Assembly (NCBI GenBank): GCA_930367205.1
Contig: OV884012.1
Coordinates: 34,506,796 to 34,570,795, forward strand
Length of the DNA stretch: 64,000 bases
Source: Acanthosoma haemorrhoidale
Taxonomy: Eukaryota > Arthropoda > Insecta > Hemiptera > Acanthosomatidae
Direction of reading: 5' to 3'
A program made the position numbers and the translations under genes. The notes beneath the pieces were generated by a model. It worked only from the letters and a program-made list of their open reading frames with translations, made no database searches and had not been told where the DNA came from. This document shows positions 55,127-64,000 of the stretch, one piece after another; the first letter of the stretch is position 1, and each line of letters opens with the position of its first letter.

Positions 55127-58048
55127 TTACTCCTCAGTGTAATTAGTGTTTAAGAAAGGTGAAAACTTATAGAGAGTTTTACACAATCTGTCTAACCAAA
55201 GATTATATCATAATTCCAGCCATCAAACTATAGTCCATAAAGTAGCCAATGTATAAAAAATATGGTTCTTTTTCTTCAATATACTTACTCTCTTTTCCAA
55301 CCAGTTCAAAGGTATTTTAAAACACCCCATTTCAAATTTAAAAACTTTGAATCCTTCTACATGCCCTTCAAAATCAGTACAGCCAGTAAATGTCTTATTT
55401 CTCTCATCCAAATCATAAAGTCTGAAGCAAGCATCAGCTATCTTTTCCAAATAAGGCACGTGAAAGCAAATAGGGGGTGGGTTTTTTACTGTAATATAAA
55501 CAAAAATATATTAATTGATCATTCATGAACTTCTTCAATCCCCTTGAAAAAATCATGGAATTACTTACATGAGGACTTTTTGTGAATTATAACTATTCCA
55601 TCAATAGTGACATTTAGTTCCAAACCATACTCTTCTTCCAGGTATGCAATTGAAAGGCATGCTGTACATGTATAATACCTCTATATTAGTATAAATTATT
55701 TTATCTAAACATTAAGATTAAGACATATAGTGTACTGTAAAAATAGCCAGTATGTACTACTTTTTTTCTTTTCTATTTTATAACAACCTAATGGTTTTCA
55801 TTTATTGTTGTTTTTTTACATCTATTACAGCTTTTTTTGTTGTTGTGAGGACCCACCGTTGATTTGCCAAAGGCAGTTCAATAAACTTATGTTATTATTA
55901 TTTTTTCTCACTCTTCATTTCATGTTGTTGCTTTTTTTGTATAATATATTTTTTTTATTTGACAGACATAAAAAGGTATTCTGAGTATTATAGTAATTCA
56001 TAGGGGACTTTGTCCCGGAATAATTTTTTTTTTCTATCCTAATCTACAATTATCTTTTTTAATTTTATTTTTACCTGTAAAATTCATTTTGCTTTCGATT
56101 CCAACACAGCAGTACCACACATCACCCTGGGCATTGCATTTTTCAGTGATATCTAGACAAAAATCACAAAATGTTTTGTAAAAGTAATTCTCAGCCAGGG
56201 AATTCTTAAAAATATATCATTATATCACTTTCAGTTGGTAAGAAATCAATTCCTAAATCATGAATTCATCATAAATTTTTTAGTTTTAAATTTCAAAATA
56301 AATTTAAGTATTATCTATTTTTATGTACTTGTGTACTTTGTGTATGACAAAAATCCATTCTCTCTCCTAAAGCAATTGATCATAAGATGAAAATTTGATG
56401 GACAAGAGGGAAATGTTTTGTCATTGAGCATACAAACCTTCTATGAAAATTAAGAGGACAATAAGAGACTCACTTTCCACGACAGACTGAAAGTTGGTTA
56501 ATTTGATGATATGATACAAAGCTTGTTTTTTTTGTCATTATTGCAAACATTAACACAAAAATAAACAATAAATGACATAGAGCACCAGGTAACAGTAATA
56601 AATACAATATTAAAAGAATGAGCAGCATTTATATGGCTGATAGTATGTAAAGAGAACTTAACTTGGAAGTTACACTTGCTTGGGCACATGAAGAGATTTG
56701 AGTGGATAAGACTTCTAAGGTAGATGCTATATGGGGATCCTGCAGGTAGCCAGAGGTGTGGCTGACCATGCACAAGATGACTGGATGAGAAACAAAGCAA
56801 CCTGAAGAGGAATGTCATCATATATATATTGAAATGGCTAAGAATCGGCCAATGATTGGAAGAGATTGTTAGTATGGAAGGACTTAAAGATCCATGGAAT
56901 ATGATGACTGGGACTCATAAAACAACTGACAACTCTGAGAGTTCAAATTGACGTTACAGTGATGTACCTAAGAATTTTGGAGAAACTGACAGAAAGAGAA
57001 TATACTTACTAATTATGTTATAATACATACTATATTAGGAATAGGCATGAAGCATAACAAAGATATGTCTCTTTACAAAACAAGAACCAACTGAAAGTAT
57101 TTCCATGAAATATAAACTGTATTACACCACTACCGTCGCCCCTAGACAAGTTACAAGCCCCTCAAGACAAAGTTTGATTGTATTACTGACTGGCAAAAGC
57201 CTACCCATTACAAAAAATATTCTAATATAAAAATAAAATTTGATCTGTATGACAGATTATAACCAACTTTTTTTGTTGTAGTAGCATTACAAATCTGACT
57301 TTATGATAAGTATTAAATGGCCGTTGGTAATTATTATCTTTATTTTAAGGCTTATAAACAAATGTTATTGAAGCAGAATTCTGTGAAGTAACTACAGAAC
57401 AAGTAAGTCATGTCATGGATGCATACTAAAATAACAAATGCAATCTATTTCTTCCTCATATTTCTTCACACTCCCTTTGAATCACAAAGGATTGCAAATG
57501 AAGATAAGAATAAATACTGAGTTCTTAGAAAATTACATACATACTTGGAAAATAATAATAAAATAATTTTAATTTATTCTTTCAAACCAAATTACTTTGC
57601 ACCTGACAATATAAAAATATCTTACTTTTCCATCGCCAACTCTGATCGTTCACAGTACCAACATTACCAAGTTCACTAAATACTTCATTTATATCAACAT
57701 TGGGTTTTTCCTCTTCAATTAAATTTCCTTCACACCTTTTGAATGAAAAATAATATTTACGAATTGTAAATACATTTTTAAACATTAAAACTAACAACTA
57801 ATTTATATTAAAATAATAAAAATAAAGAACTTAATGGTTAGCTCCAATACATATTTATTTCAAATTGTGACTAGTTTAAAAGTGTATTATTAAATCATCT
57901 CCAATAACCATACAAGATAATAATTTTACAGTTAACCTGTTTTTATATATATTATTTTTATGATTACGGATAGAAATTTATTTACTTACTGTTGGAAAGA
58001 AAATATAAAAAAAAATAAAATTCCCAAAAATGCAGTATATTTTTCCAT
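55127..58048 (-). CDS. DUF4773-domain secreted protein B, complete, 6 exons
   Basis: Minus-strand exons: 58048-57990, 57735-57626, 56152-56075, 55661-55569, 55488-55289, 55165-55127 (TAA 55129-55127). They give 192 aa. Exon order, phases and near-identical lengths (59, 110, 78, 93, 200 nt against 59, 113, 75, 93, 191) match gene A. Signal peptide MEKYTAFLG; acidic linker LIEEEKPNVD. Domain motifs: DVWYCC, NPPPICFHVPYLEKI, FRLYDLDERNK, TGCTDFEG and MGCFKIPLNWLEKR. The C-terminus is shorter (NTNYTEE) because a stop falls where gene A reads on. As a paralogue of A it probably has a similar extracellular role, function unknown. Intron 2 contains a LINE relic (56.65-56.87 kb). Confidence 0.85.
56640..56870 (+). 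mobile_element. LINE C-terminal relic in DUF4773-B intron 2
   Basis: In broken frames the plus strand reads LTWKLHLLGHMKRFEW, LYGDPAGSQRCG and, further on, LKRNVIIYILKW. This resembles the LRWxGHVxRM...GRRxxGRPxxRWxDxVxxDL tail of RTE-like LINE proteins. Stops are frequent. Confidence 0.5.
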
Positions 58049-58200
58049 CTCAATACATTAAATAAAATGTAGACAATGGACTGTACTCTGTAATGTACTG
58101 TAATCTGCACAAGTGATTTGAAATCAGTGGAGCTATGATTAACAACCCCCTCTATCCATTTCCAAGGTTTATCTTCAAGAGACTTCTTTCTAAAAGCTAT
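58049..58200 (-). promoter_or_regulatory. Putative promoter and leader of DUF4773 gene B
   Basis: Contains the same block as the gene A promoter: GATAAACC, a C-rich/G-rich stretch, TTAATCATAG, GATTTCAAATCAC and TGTGCAGATTACAG. An extra ATTACAG-like repeat lies closer to the start codon. The A-type TATAAAA is not clearly present. Confidence 0.45.
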
Positions 58201-59514
58201 CTTATAAAACCACTTTGATTTAATAACAATATTAGACTAGCAGAATATAAGTGTTGACCGGAATAATAATCATAAAAATAAAAGAACTGTAACAGCTCAA
58301 ATCTTATAGATGTAATGCAAGATGTTGGCACCGTTAATTTCAAAAAAACATTCATTTAAGTCTTTATATGTCATAGTTTATAATTAAACTAATAACTATT
58401 TCACTAAACAAATGGTTCTAGCTCGATGCATTTAATTACTCATGGCTGCGTGTTAGCTTGATTCAATGTTTATAAAAATTCAGGATTTTGGTTTAAATTT
58501 TTATGTTTTTCATTTTAATTCTTCACTGGAGACAGTTATGCTGATAATTTTAATATCATTTTAGAAAAGAGAAAATTCCGAGTACTTCTATTGCTTATAC
58601 TACATTTCTAACCATTATACTTGGCGAGATATTTTAATCTGAAGTTGAACATTAACTACGCAAACCATTTAATTAAATAATGACATAGTTAAATTTTCCC
58701 TACCTTTGTGTAGGAAAGTGTTCTTTGTCTAATTACTTTAAGAAGTGTTGAAAAAAAGTAACTTAAATGATGGCTAACACCACTAGCTCAGGTATTCTCA
58801 CATTCTAAGTTTAGTTTTAGCTCAAAGTTATTCTAGAAAACATTTTGTAAAATTTTCCCCAGTATTAAAAACAGTTTAATGATAGTAATACTGAAATTTC
58901 AAAAATTGAATTATTGAAAACCGATACAATTTTTGAAAAAGCAATGTGCAATGACCCACCATAAAGGTTCATAAAATAAAAGAAGTACATGCAAAATATT
59001 TAAATTTTTTTAAATGAGAGTCACAAAATTGTGCTGTATAGGGCTGATTTAGGGCTCCAGTTTTGTTTTATATTTGTTTTCTTAACCATATCTTTTGTTT
59101 CCATAGGAAGGATGCATGTTTTTCCTCATGTGATTCTGACAATTACGTGGCAGCAGTCAAAATAACTCCACTATCATAAGAGGACTGTCACTTTCCTAAA
59201 AAACTATTGAAATTCATAAATGCATGAAATCAGAATTTAATGGGATGATGTGAGCTTCAGTATTTGTCTTTTATTGTTTCACAGTTATATATCAGTTATT
59301 ATTCTGTTCTCATATTATTGAAAATGTCCTACATTAGTGTCGAATCCACAGTTTTCAGGGTACTGAGATGAATATTGACACCTCTTATGATGGGTTCATT
59401 CACCATCATAATTCCATGTTCAACCACCATCATCTTGGGGCAATTAGCGAGTAAACCAACATTAGTCTCAAATCCATAGTGGAGTCACTAAACTGATTGG
59501 GAACAGTCCGACTA

Positions 59515-59665
59515 CAACTCCCGAACCTTCTAAAAGATTGTTAAAAGGGATGAAATTCGGTGTCGGTAAAGACTTCCGGAAATTTGTAGAAAGGGAAAGA
59601 ACCCATCATAACTTTCTGAAAATTTATAGTAGGATAGAATTCAGTAGAACCTTCTAGAAGATTGA
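59515..59665. promoter_or_regulatory. Heat-shock-element-like cluster
   Basis: GAACCTTCTAGAAG (59646-59659) is a perfect three-unit GAA/TTC/GAA element. A related GAACCTTCTAAAAG (59523-59536) has two perfect units. Each is followed by a GATTG tail. No heat-shock gene is visible next to them; the nearest downstream sequence is LINE debris. Confidence 0.4.
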
Positions 59666-60214
59666 CAAGACCTACTTCACGCAGATTGCAATGAGCAATG
59701 CAGACTGGCAAGAATGGGCCTTGACGTCACTCTGAGTGGAATGAGAGAAAAACAACTCTCACAATAAATAATGATCAGTGGAACTCTGCCTGCCATCTCT
59801 AAGTCAACACCGGAGGATGAGGAGGTCCAAGCATGATTATTTTTTGTGGTGACATGTGCCTAGGGGATGAGAGTGCTCAAATTTTCTCAAGCGTACTACT
59901 GGAGATCGGAGAAGGTAGATAAATTGTCACCCGAGTCTTTTGGTAAAATAAAATTTCCATCCGATTTTTGTAAGTAGGTGTCATCCGTCGTAGATACTAG
60001 ATACAGTTTATCCGACTGTTTTATAAAACTATCACAATTTGAACTGGTTGCGAGAGGGCCATTTTTGCAGCTAAAATGAACAAGTCCACGAAATAAACAA
60101 TGCAATACTTGCAATGTTACAGCCTTATAGTCACTGAATATAAGTTTATCGATACTACAGTGGATGACAATGAGGTCAATTTACCTTTAGAGTTCCGAAA
60201 CTCGTTTCATCCCG

Positions 60215-61105
60215 CTTGATTGCTACCACTTCGTCTGAGGGAATATGAATTCCCGGATCAGCTGCAGAACCTGATGAGATCCTATCTTACAGGTAGAACT
60301 TTTTCGGTTCGTATAGGCACTACGTCTACGACCCGAAGAAATTACACTGCCGGTGTCCCCCAAGGATCGGTCCTAGGCCCCCTGCTGTTCAACATTTACA
60401 CCGCCCACATCGTAGGAGCCTCGTACCCCAACTGCGAGTTACGGCGTATGCAGACGACATAGGTGTTTACAGCACTAGCATCAATCCCACCAGAGCCCTG
60501 AAATTCGCTGAGAGCGCCAGTCAACAGATCGCCGAGAAACTCGATGCCGTCCACATTAAAGTCAAGACGCAAGGGATTATATTCAGCTATAAATCCGGAA
60601 GAAAGAAGCTCCCGAAATCCTTCGTCTTAGACGGCAAAGAGTGCCCTGTAAGCAACAAGCTATGCTACCTTAGGATTATCCTCGGTGGACACTTGTCGTT
60701 CACAAAAAATCTCGGCAAGAAGTTAAAGAGTGTTAGGAAGAAATTCTTCACCCTCGGACACCTACTTCACAGCCCGGCTTTATCGGTACGCCTCAAGCTG
60801 CTGATATACTAGAGCGTCCTAAGACCTGCTTTGATGTATGGAACCCCTCTCTTCAAGTATCTTACTCCTAACACTCTCAAAACGCTCCAGCAATTTCAGA
60901 ACAGAGTTCTCCGCACCTCCCTCAAACATACCCCGTTCGACCGAATGAAGGCAGACGAGATGCATAAAAAATTTGAAGTGCTCACCATTCGAGATTTCAT
61001 CAAGAGAAGGCACATCAAATTTTTCGACTCACTCCGACACAGCCACAACCCACTATTCTCCAACCTTCAACCACCACCAATGCCCGTCAGATGGAAGCAC
61101 TGCTG
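60215..61105 (+). mobile_element. Jockey-type LINE family C, 5'-truncated RT and C-terminal domain
   Basis: Reads FPDQLQNLMRSYLTGRTFS, GVPQGSVLGPLLFNIYTA, then after a frameshift AYADDIGVYSTS (catalytic box), VRLKLLIY with an in-frame TAG near 60811, SVLRPALMYGTPLFKYL, RDFIKRRHIKFFDSL and PPPMPVRWK. It is higher in G+C than its surroundings. Upstream RT blocks, endonuclease and ORF1 are missing. Confidence 0.8.
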
Positions 61106-61535
61106 GACCGCCGACCTGCACCCCGTTGCTTAGTGTTGCCATCGGCGGGCGAGTTCATCCACCGGAGACACATCAAGTTTTTTGACTCGTTGGAGCACCT
61201 CACAAACCCAGTGTTTAACACTATGACCCCACCACCCTTTCCACATCGATGGCAACAGACTGCCGGGGAAAATTAGGTTAAGATTTTGTTGTTAGATGTA
61301 AGTTAGTTTTAATTCTATGATTCGTACCGTGAGCCCCATCACTTTTAAGCATGTTTAGACACGAATGTATAATATACATTATACTTTTGTAACAATCACA
61401 AATCGCATTGTAAAAATATTATAAAATGTAGTCAAGCTAGCGGACATAGATACAGGACCTACTGTAAATAGATTCATTTATGTAGAATCTATACTGAATT
61501 CCATAATTTATAGTAACTAGGGGACATGAAGAAAA
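61106..61535 (+). mobile_element. LINE family B 3' end joined to family C
   Basis: Directly after PPPMPVRWKHCWT of family C the DNA reads GACCTGCACCCCGTTGCTTA, matching family B at DLHPLL. It continues EFIHRRHIKFFDSLEHLTN, FPHRWQQTAGEN and the family B 3'UTR (GTGAGCCCCATCAC). The C-terminal domain is thus present twice in tandem, from two families. Confidence 0.75.
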
Positions 61536-61539
61536 AAAA

Positions 61540-62465
61540 TATAAATAACTTATCTTTATTTTATATAAAATTATCTTAGTCAAAGAGACATACTATTAAG
61601 TACTGAGAAGTTGAGTTGAGGTCGCCATGTTTCTCCTACGGACAACTTTACTTGGTTGCTCAAGGGTGAATTCGTGAAAATAATTTTTATATATTTGCTC
61701 CCGGAGGAAAAACTAAAATCGTTGCTTATAATCAAGATTTTAATTTAATATTATTGTGAATTCGTGAACATATACTCTTAATTACTTATAAATAAAATTA
61801 CTTCAATACAGTTAAAATTCAGTCCTTTTCCCGTCAAACAGAAGAATAATTACCCAGCCAACGCTGGGTTATGAACGTTTGTTTATATGAAATAAATTCT
61901 ATAAAAGAACTGCTGAACGCATTTAGAAAATATGTAAGTTTACGAAATTCCACAGTAGCCTTTCCAACCACCCTAATCCTGTAGCACAGTCACTGCACTG
62001 CGTCACTCATCCCTATAATCCTCCTCGGAGACTGAAACGGCAGTGGCCTCGTGACCTGCTATAATCAAGTGACAGTGGGAGTCCTGGCAATGGCCAGTTT
62101 CTCCAATCATGTCCTGAATGATTGAGCGAGTGAATGATGAAATGTAAATATGGTATGAATGATCGTATATCTTAATTACTTATTGCCTAGCAAGGCAGAT
62201 TGTAATTTTAGCACAATAAAGGAATTATATATATATATAAAGACTTTCAGACTAATTCTGCCAGGGGTTGGACAGTGAACAGTATAAGATTTCTTCGCGA
62301 GTGAAAACACTGGCAAAAAGCTCCAGCTTTATAATATACCAATATTATAATTTACATTTATAAGTTGTCGCAAACAAACGCTTTCAGACTTTATTAGATG
62401 TAAAAACTGAATATTCCTCTTAAGTCCCGAAGGGTTGAATACGTAATGCCAGAGTGGTTTAAATT
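61540..62465. other. No recognisable gene
   Basis: No exon with protein similarity on either strand. A GC-richer patch (about 61970-62110) has no identifiable motif. A short TA repeat lies at 62228-62240. Confidence 0.4.
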
Positions 62466-62469
62466 CAAT

Positions 62470-62760
62470 CAAAGGATGTTACTGGAAGGAGGCCTATTCC
62501 TGGAAGAAAGGAATTTATAAAAAAAAGTTCATATCCTTTTTATAGATGCAGTGATACTCAAAAAGCACATTTAAATGTTTAGAAAAAAACAAACAGGCTT
62601 TCATTTCAAATACAATCATCGATGGTGAATGAAACATGATCTTTAGGGGATGACATACATTTATCTGCTATATATTTGATGTTCGAAAAACAACAATGAT
62701 TTATTCCTATTTCAGTTGTATTGTTTGTTTGAACGATACTTATATATACAATATATAATA
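62470..62760. repeat. Duplicated segment D2
   Basis: Shorter copy of D1, joining the left and right ends of D1 with the middle missing near 62640. It lies upstream of DUF4773 gene B, as D1 lies upstream of gene A. Confidence 0.6.
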
Positions 62761-62841
62761 TATATATATATAAGTTAAGCTCCGGGCAGTATCATTATCC
62801 AACTTTAATCCCCTAACTTCGGGATGTAAAAATCCCGAATG

Positions 62842-62952
<111 letters not shown>

Positions 62953-63118
62953 ATTTTGCCACTATTTTTTAATCTTTATATAGTATTTAGGTTTGTTTAA
63001 AGAATAATATAAGATTTTGGAAAATAGGTGTAATGGTAGATTGCATAGCTATATATATTTCTTCTAAGACTCTAGAAAAATAAACATTATATTGGCATTG
63101 AAAACAAGGCAGGAACAA

Positions 63119-64000
63119 TTAAACTTCTTCAGCTGCTTCCTCCTCGTCAAATTCACCAACTTCGTCTGAAGTCGCTTCTTGATACTGTTGGTACTCAGCC
63201 ACTAAGTCGTTCATGTTCGATTCGGCCTCTGTGAATTCCATTTCGTCCATCCCTTCTCCTGTGTACCAGTGCAAGAAAGCTTTCCTTCTGAACATGGACG
63301 TGAACTGCTCAGAGACACGTTTAAACAGTTCCATGATGGAGGTGGTGTTACCGATGAAAGTAGAGGCCATCTTGAGCCCCCTCGGTGGTATGTCACAGAC
63401 GGCAGTCTTGCAGTTGTTGGGTATCCATTCGACGAAGAAGGAAGAGTTCTTGTTTTGCACGTTGAGCATCTGCTCGTCGACTTCTTTCATCGACATCCTG
63501 CCCCTGAAGATGGCAGCGACTGTCAAGTATCTGCCGTGCCGTGGATCGCAGGCTGCCATCATGTTCTTCGCGTCGAACATCTGTTGCACTAGTTCCGGCA
63601 CAGTCAGGGCTCTATACTGCTGCGATCCCCTGCGCAAGGTAAATATCTAGATTAATCCTGGTCGAACATACTCCAATTACTTAAATGTAATATCTTGCAA
63701 AAATAAGAAAATTAATGCATAGATATAATTGTTACCATTGGGTGTATTGATCTAGTCTTGCATATCTTCAACATAGAGGTTTAAATAAAGACTTTGGGAT
63801 TACGTTACTTTGCAGCACCAGTGCATTGTACTTATTTAACAATGTTTTATCTTTTGTTGATCACCAAATAAATATCTCAAGTAAATGTTGACATCAGAAT
63901 TAGTGTTGAGTTTTAGTTTTCTAGAAGATATTCCTGCAATTTGATTACCTAGAAGTGAGTGGTGCGAAGCCGGTTATGAAGAAGTGGAGCCTGGGAAATG
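63119..64000 (-). CDS. Beta-tubulin, C-terminal part (two exons visible, 5'-partial)
   Basis: Minus-strand exons: 64000-63949 (continues off the window) and 63629-63119 (TAA 63121-63119). The intron is 63948-63630, splitting the Arg codon of LTSR. About 187 residues are visible, from the FPRLHFF strand to the end. Conserved blocks are [73 protein letters not shown] and [14 protein letters not shown]. The protein pairs with alpha-tubulin to form microtubules. It differs from the usual form at FFITGFAPL (normally FFMPGFAPL) and has the tail [16 protein letters not shown]. These point to a specialised isotype, perhaps testis-type, but the isotype is not certain. The exons are much richer in G+C than the flanks, as expected for a highly expressed gene. 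Confidence 0.95.

Noticed and set aside
59896..60114. 72-aa minus-strand ORF
   Set aside because: No family resemblance, no splice signals with correct phase; insufficient support for a gene.
63211..63650. Plus-strand ORFs of 107 and 145 aa
   Set aside because: Antisense shadows of the beta-tubulin exon.

Overview
This is eukaryotic nuclear DNA from an insect. The coding exons are short, the introns are AT-rich with GT..AG boundaries, and transposon debris is dense (mariner, Jockey-type LINEs, tRNA-derived SINE). The DUF4773 genes and the hnRNP and SIK genes also fit an arthropod. The species cannot be named from the window; a hemipteroid or other hemimetabolous insect is only a guess. There is no prokaryotic-type operon, CRISPR array or replication origin.

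Layout. (1) 144-11773 (+): the 3' two thirds of a salt-inducible kinase gene (SIK3-like), eight exons, 400 residues, kinase domain off the left edge. Its introns carry a piggyBac-like MITE and two mariner relics. (2) 11.8-20.5 kb: 3'UTR and gene-poor AT-rich DNA with tRNA-derived SINE copies. (3) 20677-26913 (+): a complete seven-exon hnRNP A/B gene, 305 aa, two RRMs plus a Gly-rich tail. (4) 27-47 kb: a transposon graveyard. It holds a mariner, a 2.8-kb degenerate Jockey-type LINE (family A), three copies of a ~0.4-kb foldback repeat, fragments of a second LINE (family B), opposed RT relics, and two copies of a poly(A)-tailed retroelement in inverted orientation. (5) 47.7-58.0 kb (-): two tandem six-exon DUF4773 genes (202 and 192 aa predicted secreted proteins) with the same exon phases, related introns and a conserved promoter block. 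(6) 58-63 kb: LINE fragments including a chimera, a heat-shock-element-like cluster, a duplicated segment and a long AT/AG microsatellite. (7) 63119-64000 (-): the C-terminal part of a divergent beta-tubulin running off the right edge.

The host genes are unrelated in function: a signalling kinase, an RNA-binding protein, secreted proteins and a cytoskeletal subunit. They do not form a pathway. The most informative signals are the DUF4773 tandem duplication, the foldback and inverted transposon structures, a LINE chimera, and unusual residues in the tubulin. I did not find convincing evidence of a new molecular system.
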